From the NCBI RefSeq assembly GCF_963082655.1, contig NC_081553.1, positions 23,212,197 to 23,276,196 on the forward strand: a DNA stretch of 64,000 bases, in the 5' to 3' direction. Under the pieces are notes generated by a model. It was given only the letters and a program-made list of their open reading frames with translations. It was not told the DNA's origin and did no database searches. Source of the DNA: Stomoxys calcitrans (lineage: Eukaryota; Arthropoda; Insecta; Diptera; Muscidae). Shown piece by piece: positions 19,736 to 31,735 of this stretch. The first letter of the stretch is position 1; each line of letters opens with the position of its first letter. The position numbers were made by a program, and so were the translations under genes.

Positions 19736-21071
19736 CTATTCATAGCAACCTTGTTATTTAAAGCGCATTTCAGCTTAGCTTTATGTATTCTACCACAATT
19801 ATCCCCATTGTATATCTCGTCCGTTTCATTCTTATAACATGCCACATGGCTGTTATAAATAAATTTATAATTACATTTAAAAAATTTACATATTCGATGA
19901 AAATACTCGTACAGAATTTTATCCAACAAAAAAGGGTCTGCTCCAATGATAAACGGCAGGTTAATGCCACACAACCTCTGCACACTAAATCCATATACAC
20001 TCGTGCATACATGCGATCGTATCTCGGTTCGATTTGTTTTTATTTGTACTTTTGGTTGCTAGCAAAATGATGGATTTGTTTACTTTTTGTAGAATTAAAT
20101 AAATTTGTGTGCTATTTCCGTTGTTTTTATGCGTTTTTGGCAAATTAAGTACAAAATTTAATTAAACTCATATCAAGCGAAACACATACCAAATCCATAT
20201 ACCCAATGCACATGCATATACACATCGATACATAGGGCATTGTCCATCCATCCATCCATCGAAGCATTTCCATAAATATTTGCCATCAGCATAGGGCGAC
20301 AGTTAAAATTTTAATAGATTAAAATTCACACACAACTACTATCTATGGTACATCTACATAGAATTACCTTATGCGTGTGTGTGTGTGTGTATGTTTGTGG
20401 GCTTTGTGTGTGTGTGTATTAATGTTGATACGCACAAAGGACAAATATCTACAACCACATAGGTCCATTAAATAAAACATAAATAGATGCAATGATAGAT
20501 ATCCCAACATAGATAAATCCCAGAATTCTCGGAATAAATCACTGCGGTTGGATTTTTGTCATGCATCATTTGTGCAAATTCCCAATGCATTTCCCACCAT
20601 TTATTCTTTCGCCCCTGCGGCACCTCCTCTTATCACTATCATCATCATCACATTGCATTAGGCTTTTCTATGACGAGTGGCTGCGGGCGTATGTGTGTGT
20701 GTGTATGCTTACCTCAGTGTACGTTTGAGTGTCTATGTGCCTTTTGTATTATTGGGAATAGAAATAAATGAAATAATTAAAGTTCGTCCGCCTATTTGTC
20801 CGGCCGCTAAGAAGAGGAAAACCATGGGTAAACGATATACCGACACAGCAATAGTAGACTTGAATAGATACACAGTGGATAAGAGAACTAAAATTTATAT
20901 GCCAAGGGCTTAAGATTTACGCTCTGTTAGAAATTTTTAAGTTGTGCAAAGCGATGTTTGCAGACAACAGAAAAAAGAACATGAAATGTATCAATTAAAA
21001 TTTGCCATATCGCTTTGTTTTGACACCTCATTTGGCTAAAATATTTGTATACGGAATACAATGATTACAAA
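19736..21071. other. Low-copy DNA with simple repeats, no recognisable genes
   Basis: A+T-rich. Contains a CCATCCATCCATCC run (about 20246), two TG tracts (about 20372-20395 and 20408-20420) and ATCATCATCATCAC (about 20640). Frames here are short and low-complexity. Confidence 0.5.
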
Positions 21072-22675
21072 TAAGTAAAAAGGCGTTAAGTTCGGCCAGG
21101 CCGAACTTTGGATACCCAGCACCTCGGGTATATATGTAAACCAACTTTCATCAAAATTCGGTAAAAATTTCATACCTTATACTCATATACCTCATACCGA
21201 TCTGAACTATATACGACACGCATGTCGAAAAGCCGAACATTAGTCACTGTGTCAAATTTCAGTGAAAACGGATTATAAATGCGCCTTTTATGGGGCCAAG
21301 ACTTTAAATCGAGATATCGGCCTACATGGCAGCTATATCCAAATCTGGACCGATTTGGGCCAAGTTGCATAAACATGTCGAATAGCCTAACACTAAGCAC
21401 TGTCCCAAATTTCGGCGAAATCGGACAATAAATGCCTCTTTTATGGGCCCTAAACCTTAAATCCAGAGATCGGTCTATATGGCAGCTATATTCAAATCTG
21501 GACCGATCTGTGCGATATTGCAGAAGTATGTCAAGGGGCTTAACTTAACTCACTGTTCCAAATTTCGGCGACATCGGGCATTTTATTGGCCCAAAACCAT
21601 AAATCAAGAAATCGGTCTATATGGCAGCTATATCCAAATTTGAACCGATCTGGACCAAATTGAAGAAATATGTCAAAGGGCCTAACACAACTCACTGTCC
21701 CAAATTTCAGCACAATCGGATAATGAATGTGGCTATTATGGACCTTACACCATAAATCGGTGGATCGATCTATATGGCAGCTATATCCAAATCTAGACTG
21801 ATCTGAGCCAAATTAACGAAGGATGTCGATGGGCCTTGCACAATTCACTGTCCCAAATTTCATCAAAATCGGATAATAAATGTGGCTTTTATGGGCCTAA
21901 GACCCTAAACCGGAGGATCGGTCTATATGGCAGCTATATCCAAATCTGAACCGATCTGGGCCAATTTAACGAAGGATGTCGATGGGCCTTACACAATTCA
22001 ATGTCCCGAATTTCATCAAAATCGGATAATAAATGTGGCTTTTGTGGGCCTAAGACCCTAAATCGGAGGATCGGTCTATATGGCAGCTATATCCAAATCT
22101 GAAGCGATCTGGACCAAATTGACAAAGGATGTCGAAGGGCCTAACACAACTCACTGTCCCGAATTTCAGTGGAATCGGATACAAGATGTGGCTTTTATGG
22201 CCCTTAGACCCTAAATCGGAGGGTCGGTCTATATGGCAGCTATATCCAAATCTGAACCGATCTGAACCAAATTGACAAAGGATGTCGAAGGGCCTAACGC
22301 AACTCACTGTCCCAAATTTCAACAAAATCGGATAATAAATGTAGCTTTTATGGGCCTAAGACCCTAAATCGGCGGATCGGTCTATATGGGGGCTATATCA
22401 AGATATAGTCCGATATAGCCCATCTTCGAACTTAACCTGCTTATGAACAAAAAAAGAATCTGTGCAAAATTTCAGCTCAATATCTCTATTTTTAAAGACT
22501 GTAGCGTGATTTCAACAGACAGACGGACGGACGTACGGACATGTCCAGATCGTCTTAGATTTTCACGCTGATCAAGAATATATATACTTTATAGGGTCGG
22601 AAATGGATATTTCGATGTGTTGCAAACGGAATGACAAAATGAATATACCCCCATCCTTCGGTGGTGGGTATAAAA
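21072..22675 (-). mobile_element. HINE (sub-family 1), full length, about 1.6 kb
   Basis: Both ends are present in reverse order. It opens with AAGTAAAAAGGCGTTAAG, the GTTCGGCCAGGCCGAAC palindrome and GATACCCAGCACCTCGGGTA. It closes with the reversed GTCY tract (about 22520-22545), TTCGATGTGTTGCAAACGG and CCCCATCCTTCGGTGGTGGG plus TATAAAA. The interior holds about eight monomers at a period of about 152 bp; the GGTCTATATGGCAGC word recurs near 21473, 21617, 21768, 21921, 22073 and 22225. No protein. Helentron-associated elements of this build are known to be moved by Rep/helicase proteins supplied in trans. Confidence 0.92.
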
Positions 22676-22732
22676 ACACACACCGAATCCGGTGTAGGTT
22701 TAGATACCTGGAAACCGGGTTTAAAGATTTTC

Positions 22733-22833
22733 ACACCCATCACCGAAGAATGAGGGTATACTTATTTTTTCAACGTATATATATTCTTGATGGTCGTATC
22801 AATCTAGAACGATCTATCCATGTCCGTCTGTCT
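22733..22833 (+). mobile_element. HINE 5' fragment
   Basis: ACACCCATCACCGAAGAATG and GAGGGTATACTTATTTTTTC, then TATATATATTCTTGATGGTC and a two-unit GTCY tract (TCCGTCTGTC). It is cut off at the terminus of the next HINE. Confidence 0.65.
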
Positions 22834-22863
22834 AAGTAAAAAAGTCCGGCCGTGTCGAATCTT

Positions 22864-23667
22864 AGGAACCCACCACCATGGAATCTGATAAAAATGTCCA
22901 GAAAAAAAATTTAGTTGTAGGCCATAATTGTACTCTACGTACCAAATCGGGCAATAATTACGGATTCCAAGGTGCTCCAGATGTGAAATCCAGAGATCGA
23001 TTTATATGAGAGCTATATCCGGTTATACACCGATTTGGACCGTACTGGGCATATTTGTTGGAATCGTAACAGATGCGCAAAATCTTATCCAAATCGGATT
23101 ACAATTGCGGCTTCCAGGCGCTCAAGATGTCAAATCGGGAGATAGGGTTATAATGAAGCTAACCAGGCTATGGAGGCCACCGTAGCTTTGAGGTTAGCAT
23201 GCGCCTATGACGCTGAACACCTGGGTTCAAATCTTGGCGAAAAACAGAAACAACTTTTCAGCGGTAGGAACCCACCACCATGGATTCCGCTAAAAATTTC
23301 CAGAAAAAAAATTTAGTTGTAGGCCATAATTATACTCTACGTACCAAATCGGGCAATAATTACGGATTCCAAGGGGCTCCAGATGTGAACTCCAGAGATC
23401 GATTTATGTGAGAGCTATATCAGGTTATACACCGATTTGGACCGTACTGGGCATATTTGTTGGAATCGTAACAGATGCGCAAAATCTTATCCAAATCGGA
23501 TTACAATTGCGGCTTCCAGGCGCTCAAGATGTCAAATCGGGAGATAGGGTTATAATGAAGCTAACCAGGCTATGGAGGCCACCGTAGCGTAGAGGTTAGC
23601 ATGCGCCTATGACGCTGAACACCTGGGTTCAAATCTTGGCGAAAAACAGAAACAACTTTTCAGCGGT
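22864..23667. repeat. Tandem duplication, two 402-bp units
   Basis: 22864-23265 and 23266-23667 are nearly identical. Both begin AGGAACCCACCACCATGGA and end in the SINE1 body at TTTTCAGCGGT. Only scattered changes separate them, so the event is recent compared with the surrounding satellite. The unit contains part of a HINE and the first 94 bp of a SINE1. Confidence 0.95.
23172..23265 (+). mobile_element. SINE1 head copied by the 402-bp duplication
   Basis: The tRNA-like head (GGAGGCCACCGTAGC, GACGCTGAACACCTGGG, GTTCAAATCTTGGCG) stops at CAGCGGT, exactly at the duplication junction. It was created by the duplication and is not an independent insertion. Confidence 0.88.
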
Positions 23668-23889
23668 GGTTGTCCCCATCAAATGCTGGCGACATTCGTG
23701 AGGTACCAAACCATGTAAAAACTTCTAACCAAAAGAGGTGTTGCACTGCAACACGCCATTCGGACTCGACTATAATAAAGAGGTTTCTTATTGATCTTAA
23801 ACATGAATCGGACAGCACTCATTGATATGCGAGAAGTTTGCCCTTGTTGTTTTGTGGAATGATCATGGGCTAATTTGCAATTTGCATAT
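23574..23889 (+). mobile_element. SINE1, full length, 8-bp target duplication
   Basis: Flanked by CAGGCTAT at 23566-23573 and 23890-23897. Starts GGAGGCCACCGTAGCG; the A-box region has lost a few bases, and the B box is GGGTTCAAATC. Full body and a TAATTTGCAATTTGCAT tail. Inserted in HINE DNA before the local tandem duplication. Confidence 0.9.
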
Positions 23890-24378
23890 CAGGCTATAGA
23901 CCGTTATAAACTGAGCTTGGCTCGGTTGTTGGAAGTTGTAAAAGAATACTATATGAAAAATTTTAGGAAAATCGGTAAATAGGTATATCGATTTATACGG
24001 AAGCTATATCATAGTAGCATAGTTGCCAAAGTTGGGCCGTACTAATTTTAGCCAAATCAGACAAAAATATCGCCTTCCAGGAACTCCAGACTTGAAAACA
24101 ACAGATCGGTTAATATGGGAGCAATAATCGAATCTAAACCGATATGGTCCATTTCCAATCCCCAACGACCGACATCAACAAGAAATACAATATCTGTGCA
24201 AAATTTCAAGCGGCTGGCTATACACATTTAACCGCTTTCGTGATTTCGACAGAGGATGGACGGACGGACAACAGATGGCTAGATCGACTAAGTATGTGGA
24301 GGCGATCAAGAATATATATACATTATGGGGACGCAGGTCAATATTTCGAGGTATTACATACGGAATGATGATTATAAC

Positions 24379-25604
24379 AAGTAAAAATTTCTTAAGTGCG
24401 GCCGGGCCGAACTTTGGATACCCACCACCTTGGGTATATATGTGAACCCCCCCTTTTGTCACAATCCGGTGAAAATTGGATAACTTAAGCACCCAAATTC
24501 GGCACGGACATTGAGTGGTCTATTATATATAAGTCACTGTTCAATTTTGTAGAAAAAAATATCGGTCTTTTTGGCAGCTATATCCAAATATAAAATTATC
24601 TGAACCATATTAAGGTCGGATATCCGAAGTCTCAGAAAAGCTCACTGTTTAAAATTTCAGCGAAATCGGGTAATAAATAAAGCTTTTAAGGGCTTCAGAC
24701 CCTTTATCGGCAGATCGGTCTATATGGCAGCTATATCTAAATATAGTCCGATCCAAACCATATTTGAGGCGGATGTCGGGAGACCTAAAACTACTCACTG
24801 TTTCAAATTTCAGCAAAATCGGGTAATTAATAAGGCTATTATTGGCTTTAGACCTTTTATCGGGAGATCGGTCTATATGACAGTTATATCTAAATATAGT
24901 CCGATATGAACCATATTAAGGTTCGAAGTTGGGAGGGCTGAAGCTACTCACTGTTTCAAATTCCAGCGAAATCGGTTAAAAAATAAAACTTTTATGGGCT
25001 TCAGACCCCTTATCTGAGGATCGGCCTATATGGCAGCTATATCTAAATATGGTCCGATCTGAACCATGCTTAAGTCAGATGTCGGGAGGTCTAAAATAAC
25101 CCACTGTATGAAATTTCAAAGAAATTGGGCAATAAATAAAGCATTTATGGGCTTCCGACCCTTTATCGGCAGATCGGTCTACATGGCAGCTATATCTAAA
25201 TAAAGTCCGATCTGAACCATATTTGGGTCAGATGTCGGGAGGCCTAAAACTACTTACTGTTTCAAATTTCAGCAAAATCGGATGAAAAATGCTTATGGGC
25301 ATTATACCCTTTATCGGAAAATAGGTCTATACAACAGCTATATCCAAATATGGTCCAATTTGGCCCGTTCAAGAACTTAACCAGCATGCATCAAAAAGAC
25401 GACTCTGTGCCAAATTTCAGCTCAATATCTCAATTTTTGAAGGCTCTAGAGTGATTTCAACAGACGGACGGACAGACACACGGACATCGTTAAATCGTCT
25501 TAGAATTTTACAACGATCTGAAATATACATACCTTGTAGGGTCGGAAATTCATATTTCGATGTCTAAATGAATATACACCTATCCTATGGTAGTGGGTAT
25601 AAAA
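24379..25604 (-). mobile_element. HINE (sub-family 1), full length
   Basis: Opens AAGTAAAAATTTCTTAAGTG, then GCGGCCGGGCCGAAC, GATACCCACCACC and TTGGGTATATATG. About six monomers follow, then GACGGACGGACAGACACACG (reversed GTCY, near 25465) and the closing CCTATCCTATGGTAGTGGG plus TATAAAA at 25604. It starts directly where the preceding reversed HINE ends (24378). Confidence 0.9.
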
Positions 25605-25894
25605 TTAGAGAGATTAAGCTAAAATTTTGCACACATTCTTCTTTTATCCATAGGCACGTTAAATTCGAAGATGGCCTATATCTTGATATAGCCCCCATGT
25701 AGACCGATCTTCCGACTTAAGTTCTTGGGCGCTTAAGTGCGCATGTATTATCCGATTTCGCTAAACTTTGGCACAGTGAGCTGCGCTATGCTTCCAACAT
25801 CCCTGTACAATATGGACTACATCAGTCTATATTTGGATGTAGATGCCATATATACCGATTTATCAATTTAAGGTATTACGCTTCTAAAGGGCGT
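25605..25894 (+). repeat. HINE satellite, no termini
   Basis: Begins with words normally found just after the GTCY tract (GAGATTAAGCTAAAATTTTG, then GCACG-TTAAATTCGAAGATGG) followed by two monomers in plus orientation. It is the interior of an element whose 5' end is missing. Confidence 0.65.
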
Positions 25895-26752
25895 TTTCAT
25901 ACCCGACCACCATAGGATAGGGGGTATATTCATTTAGTCATTTCGTTTGCTACACATCGAAATATACATTTCGTGTGTCTATCCGTCCGTGTATATCCGT
26001 CAGCTGTAATCACGCTACAGTCTTTAAAAATTTGGAATATTCAGTTTAAATTTTGTACAGACGCGTATTTCTTCAATACGTAGGTAAAGTTCTTGAATGG
26101 ACCTAGTAGGACTTTATTTGAATATAGCTGCTGCTGAAGTTTGAAACAGGAAGTTGTACTAAGGGCCTCGTTATTTAAATCTATAATGGCCCATTAGACA
26201 CCATATTTACATATAGCTGCCACATTGTCCGACATGCCGGTTTAGGGTCTCAAGCTCGTAGGAGGTGGTGAATTTAGAAATAGGGAGATGTTTTAGGCCT
26301 CCGGACTTAAATATGGTTAAGATCGGACCATATTTAGATATTGTATATCTGTCATATAAACCGATCTGCCCATAAGAACCGTAACTATTTATTATTCGAT
26401 TTCGATGAAATTTGAAACAGTGTGTTGTTTTGAGCCTTCCGTCGTCACACCTTAATATGGTTCAGATCGTACTATATATAGATATAGCTTTCTTAGAGAG
26501 CGATCTACCGATTTAGTGTCTTAAGTCCATAAAAGCCGCAATTATTGTGCGATTTCGCTGAACGGTGACTGTGGCTTGTGTAAGAGTTCTCGGGACCTGA
26601 GTCAAATGTGATCTGGACCAGCCCCCATTTGCATATAACCATGGATATGGTACTGGAGTTGCTATAAAAGAGAATGGTTAATTTATCAATGATGGTGGGT
26701 ATAAAAAGTCCTGCAAGGCTGAACTTAACACTTAATATGTTTTTACTTGTTA
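25895..26752 (+). mobile_element. HINE (sub-family 1), full length but diverged
   Basis: Starts TTCATACCCGACCACCATAG and GGGGGTATATTCATTTAGTC; a GTCY remnant (ATCCGTCCGTGTATATCCGTC in part) lies near 25980. Four or five degenerate monomers, then GATGGTGGGTATAAAAAG, a decayed palindrome (GCAAGGCTGAACTTAAC) and TTTTTACTTGTTA at 26752. Confidence 0.8.
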
Positions 26753-27616
26753 TTATTCGATTTCGTTGAAATTTGGGGTTGTGTTAGACCCCTCAAAGTT
26801 TGTATCAAGTATGGCCTAGATCGGAATAGACGTGAAAATAGCTGCCGTATATACCGATCTCCCGTTTTGAGGTGTTGGGGGCATAAAATGCTCATTTATT
26901 AACGGATTCCGTTGAAATTTGAAACAGTGAGTTTTATACGATCTGTTGATATTTTTGTAAATAACGTTCCAAATCGGATCATTTTGAAACATAGCTGCTA
27001 TATAGATTATTTGGTTCCGACTCTTTATTCTCTAAAAAGCTAATTTTTAACCGATTTCTGTGAAACTGTGACTTGTATAAAGCTTCCCGGAATCTAAATC
27101 AAATATGCTCAAGGTCAGCTCATATTTGCATATAGGGGAGTTGTAATAAAATAGGATGACTGATCTCCCGATATATCTTTTATAGCTTCAAGAGAACTGC
27201 CATATAGCTCCATTTATATACCGATATCGCTGAAATTTCAAATAGTGAGTTGTCTTAAGCCTCCCGACAATCGACTCCAATATGGTTCAGATCAGACAAT
27301 ATTTACATATAGCTGCCATATAGACCGATATGCCGATTTAGGGTCTTAATCCCATAAAAACAGTATTTATTAGCCGATTTCACGAGAATTTTACAGTGAC
27401 TTGTATTAAGCCTCCCGTCATCCGACCATAATATGATCAAGATCAGACTATATTAGATATAGCTGCCATATAGACCGATCTTCCAATTTAGGGTCTTCAT
27501 CCCACAAAAGCGGATTTATTTCCTGATTTCGCTGAAATTGTGTCTTGTATAAGAGTCCTCGGGATTTGAATCAAATCAAAAGTTCGACACGGCAGAACTT
27601 AACTTGTTTTTCCTTT
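26753..27616 (+). mobile_element. HINE interior and 3' end
   Basis: Continues directly from the previous terminus with monomers in the same orientation (TATTCGATTTCGTTGAAATT ...), five or six copies, ending in AAAGTTCGACACGGCAGAAC and TTAACTTGTTTTTCC near 27616. It has no 5' start of its own, so it looks like a second element fused head to tail. Confidence 0.7.
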
Positions 27617-28658
27617 TTATACCCTACACCACGACTGTGGTACAGGACATTACAAATTGCAAATTTTGCCCATGAACGTTCCGCTAAGGAACAGGGGCAA
27701 ACTTCTCACATATCAATGAGTGCAGTCCGATTCAAGTTTAAGCTCAATGATAAGGGGCCTCCTTTTTATAGCCGAGTCCGAACGGCGTGCCGCAGTACGA
27801 CGCCTCTTTGGAGAAAAGTTTTACATGGCATAGTACCTCACAAATGTTGCCAGCATTAGGAGGGGAAAACCACCGCTGAAAATTTTTTCTGATGGTCTCG
27901 CCAGGATTCGAACCCAGGCATTCAGCGTCATAGGCGGACATGCTAACCTCTGCGCTACGGTGGCCTCCACAGGGTACTATAGATTTGCGCATTTGTTTGC
28001 AACGCTAAGAAGGAGAAGAGCTAGACCCATTGATAAGTATAACGATCGGCTTAGAATCACTTCCTGATTCGATTAAGCTATGTTCGTCTATCCGTCTGCC
28101 TGTCTGTCCATGTATTCTTTTAATCCAGGTACAGGTCGCATTTATTGTCCGATTTTCACAAAATTGTACACAAGTCTCTTTTTTGGTCCAAGGACAAACG
28201 CTATTGATTTGGAAAAAATCGGTCCAGGTTTAGATAAAGCTGCCATATATAGCTTTCATCCGATTTTACCTATTAAAGCTGTAGAAGGCACAATTTTACC
28301 AAATTTGGCACCAAGTGTTTTTTTTTGGCGTCCTAGTATGTGTGCAAAATTTCATCTGAATCGGATCAGATTTATATAAGACTGTGCAAATTTTATTCAA
28401 ATTTCATCAAAATCGAATCAGATAAAACTCACATATGTATCTTTTATGCGTTTCGACTTTTAAGGCTGTAAAAGCCACAATTTTCGTACCATCGTAAGAA
28501 AATCTTAGAAGGTTCTATTCGATATTTCAATAGGTATGCAAAATTAATGTCTGGCTAAATTTGGACATAAGTGCTATAGATTACAAGTATTACGTAGACT
28601 CGGTGGTGTAGGGTATTATATAGTCGACTCCGACCGATTTTTGCCTTTTCTTACTGGT
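27617..28658 (+). mobile_element. HINE (sub-family 2), complete, split by SINE1
   Basis: Starts TTTATACCCTACACCACGAC and TGTGGTACAGG. After the SINE it continues GGGTACTATAGATTTGCGCA, TTTGTTTGCAACGCTAAGAA and GGAGAAGAGCTAGACCC, very close to known DINE-1 openings. A short GTCY tract lies near 28090. The 3' end is CGGTGGTGTAGGGTATTATA, TAGTCGACTCCGACCGA (decayed palindrome) and TTTTGCCTTTTCTTACTGG at 28658. The terminus differs from sub-families 1 and 3. Confidence 0.88.
27647..27970 (-). mobile_element. SINE1, full length, inside a HINE
   Basis: Minus strand GTGGAGGCCACCGTAGCGCA, an excellent A box (GCGCAGAGGTTAGCATG), a perfect B box (GGTTCGAATCCTGGCG), and the full body and tail. It interrupts the opening bases of the HINE. 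The only shared flank is ACAGG (27642-27646 and 27969-27973), of which AC may belong to the SINE, so a long target duplication is not demonstrable here. Confidence 0.9.
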
Positions 28659-29138
28659 CTTCATTTAGATTTATTTGATTTTCGAAAAGCTTGTCTTATC
28701 CTCAACATACTTGCAATATCAAAATCCAAGAGTACGCATACCCTTAAATAATAATCACTGTTCTTTAACTTCCTTTAATTAAAAAGGCCTTGCTACTAAT
28801 TTGCTGCCTTCTTTAGTGGCCATATTCTTTTTAATCTACATTTGCTCTCTTTGTATTGGTTAATGCTATCCTTCTGTGCCTTAATGCGGACATGGGGGGG
28901 AAGTTTTTATTTATTTCTCTTCTCCTTTGGAAGCAAAACGTTCAACAGATTCACACCTTTAAACTACTTTAGCTTTTGATTTCTTTTCTTTTCATCGCTT
29001 TTGACTCAATAAACACATTCATGCATGCCTGCTCACGTACACTCGGTTACATACACATACGCACATATGCAGAACTTACACAATAATACACGCAACGAAA
29101 TTATTTAATCATAACCCTAAACGTATAAGGGTTTAAAA
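28659..29138. other. Low-copy DNA, nothing recognised
   Basis: A/T-rich sequence with no repeat-family words and no meaningful frame. Confidence 0.45.
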
Positions 29139-29640
29139 AGTAAAAGCGCGTAAAGTTTGGCCGTGCCGAAGCTTGTATGCCCTTCACCATTGATTGCATT
29201 TGTCAAGTTCATTGCATGGTTTTTCTTTATAATCTGAAACTAAAATGGCTTAATGGAAGGTCATAACCTGAAATCTTTATGGGTTTTTATATGTTTGCAT
29301 ACGAATTGCTTCAGTATGTCCAATAGAGTTGTCGGTACTATAGGTCATAGACCTACATCAGGTTATGAACCGATTAACGCAGAAGTCCATGAAATTTCAG
29401 CTAAATCGCATGAGAATTTCAACATTTAAAGGCTTAAAAAGTATATTCATGAGTTCGTTTTATATGGGCATATCTGTTGGAGGTTATAGGAAAGTCATTA
29501 AGCAAATGGTTATCATACAATAGGATAATAAATATCTCAATAGTGGTGTGTATCCAAAGTTCGGCACAGCCCAATTCTGTTGAAATCACGCTACAGTCTT
29601 TAAAAATAGATATATTGAGCTGAAACTCTGCACAAACTAT
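29139..29640 (-). mobile_element. HINE (sub-family 3), partial
   Basis: Opens AAGTAAAAGCGCGTAAAGTT, 'TGGCCGTGCCGAAGC' and CCCTTCACCATTGATTGCAT, the reversed sub-family 3 terminus. Two degenerate monomers follow. From about 29530 it turns into plus-orientation HINE DNA (GAAATCACGCTACAGTC, GAGCTGAAACTCTGCACAAA). No reversed GTCY end is present. Confidence 0.7.
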
Positions 29641-30790
29641 TTTTATACCCTCCACCATAAGATGGGTGGTATACTAATTTCGTCATTCTGTTTGTAACTA
29701 CTCAAAATATTCGTCTGAGACCCCATAAAGTATATATATTCTTGATCGTCGTGACATTTTATGTCGATCTAGCCATGTCCGTCCGTCTGTCCGTCCGTCC
29801 GTCCGTCTGTCTGTCGAAAGCACACTAACTTCCGAAGGAGTAAAGCTAGCCGCTTGAAATTTTGCACAAATACTTCTTGTTAGTGTAGGTCGGTTGGTAT
29901 TGTAAATGGGCCATATCGGTCCATGTTTTGATATAGCTGCCATATAAACCGATCTTGGGTCTTGACTTCTTGAGCCTCTAGAGTGCACTATTCTTATCCG
30001 GAATGAAATTTTGCACGACGTGTTTTGTTATGATATCCAACAACTGTGCCAAGTATGAATCAAATCGGTCCATAACTTGATATAGCTGCCATATAAACCG
30101 ATCTGGGGTCTTGACTTCTTGAGCCTCTAGAGGGCGCAATTCTTATCCGATTTGAATGAATTTTTGCACGAAGTATTTCGTTATGATATCCAATAACTGT
30201 GCCAAGTATGGTTGAAATCGGTCCATAACCTGATATAGCTGTCATATAAACAGATCTGGGGATTTGACTTCTTGAGCTTTTAGAGGGCGCAATTCTTATC
30301 CGATTTGGCTGAAATTTTGCATGACGTATTTTATTCCTACTTTCAACAACTGTGTCAAATAAGGATCAAATCGGTTCATAACCTGATATAGCTGCCATAT
30401 AAACCGATCTGGGATCTTGACTTCTTGAGCTTCTAGAGGGCGCAATTCCTATCCGATTTGCCTGAAATTTTGTACGACGAATTCTCTCATGACCATCAAC
30501 ATATGTTTTTATTATGGTCTGAATCGGTCTATAGCCCGATAGAGCTCCCATATAAATCGGGCGCAACTCTTATACGAATTGGCTGAAATTTTACACAGGT
30601 CTCCAACATATGATTTAATTGTGGTCCGAACCGGACCATATCTTGATATCGTTTTAATAGCAGAGCAACTATTTTCTTATATCCTTTTTTTCCTAAGAAG
30701 AGATGCCGGGAAAAGAACTCGAAAAATTCGATCCATGGTGGAGGGTATATAAGATTCGGCCCGGCCGAACTTAGCACGCTTTTACTTGTT
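29641..30790 (+). mobile_element. HINE (sub-family 3), full length, 1150 bp
   Basis: Starts TTTTATACCCTCCACCATAA and GATGGGTGGTATACTAATTT. Then CCCCATAAAGTATATATATT, CTTGATCGTCG, ATGTCGATCTAGCCATG and a GTCY tract (29777-29813). Four or five monomers of about 150 bp (CAAATCGGTCCATAACTTG ... GATATAGCTGCCATATAAAC). Ends ATCCATGGTGGAGGGTATAT, TCGGCCCGGCCGA (palindrome) and CTTAGCACGCTTTTACTTGT then T. Very similar at both ends to 33841-35213. Confidence 0.94.
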
Positions 30791-31735
30791 TGTGCATAAG
30801 CAGGTTAAGTTCGAAGATGGGCTATATCGGATTATATCTTCATATATCCCCTATATAGACCGATCCGCCGATTAAGGGTCTTAGGAACATAACAGCCACA
30901 TTTATTATCCGATTTTGCCAAAATTTGAGATATTGAGTTGTGTTAGGCCCTCCAACATCCTTCTGTAATTTGGCCCACATGAACCCAGATTTGGATATAG
31001 CTGTCATATTGACTGATCTCTCTAATTAAGGCTTTGGGCCCATAAGAGGCGCATTTATTGTCCGATGTCGCCGAAATTTAAGACCGTGAGTGGTGTTAGG
31101 ATTTTCGAAATCCTTCTTCAATTTGGCCCAGATCGGTTCAGATTTGAATATAGCTGCCCTATAGACCGATCTCTCGGTTTAAGGTTTTGTCCGATGTCGC
31201 CGAAATTTGGGACAGTAAGTTAGGGTAAGCCTATCGACATACTTCTGCAATATGGCACAGATTTAAGGTTTTGGCCCACTAAAAGGCGCATTTATTGTCC
31301 GATGTCACCGTAACTTTGGACAATGAATTATGTTGCATCCTTCGATATTCCTCTCCAGTTTGGCTCAGATCGGTCCAGATTTGGATATAGCTGCCATATA
31401 GACCGATCTCTCGGTTTAAGGTTTTGGGCCCATAAAAAGCGCATTTATTGTCCGATGTCGCCGAAATTTGGGACAGTAAGTTAGGGTATGCCCCTCGACA
31501 TACTTCTGCAATATGGCACAGATCGGTCCAGATTTGGCTATAGCTGCCATATAGACCAATCTCTCGATTTAAGGTTTTGGGCCCATAAAATGCGCGTTTA
31601 TTGTCCGATTTCGCTGAAATTTGAGACCGTGAGTGGTTTTAGGATCTTCGAAATACTTCTTCCATTTGGCCCAGATCGGTTCTGATTTGAATATAGCTGC
31701 CATATAGACCGATCTCTCGATTTGGCTGTTGTTAT
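30791..31735 (+). repeat. HINE satellite array, sub-family 1, no termini
   Basis: Begins with the post-GTCY words (GCAGGTTAAGTTCGAAGATG) directly after the terminus of the preceding element. About seven monomers follow, several almost identical to each other (CCGATGTCGCCGAAATTTGG), suggesting recent expansion. It ends at about 31735, where a new HINE interior starts. Confidence 0.75.

Larger units (their letters stand above)
22834..24378 (-). mobile_element. HINE, rearranged: internal 402-bp tandem duplication plus SINE1
   Basis: Opens with AAGTAAAAAAGTCCGGCCGTG and GGAACCCACCACC. Monomer-like DNA contains the 402-bp duplication (22864-23265 and 23266-23667) and a SINE1. It closes with the reversed GTCY tract (about 24255-24270), ATCAAGAATATATATACATT and ACGGAATGATGATTATAAC, but without the CCCCCATCC end. 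The next HINE begins at the very next bases. Confidence 0.75.

Noticed and set aside
21170..22325. Frames reading RLFDMF..PDRSRFGYSCHIDRSLDL and similar, seen at many places on both strands
   Set aside because: They are translations of the HINE monomer in one frame. The apparent protein family only reflects the DNA repeat.
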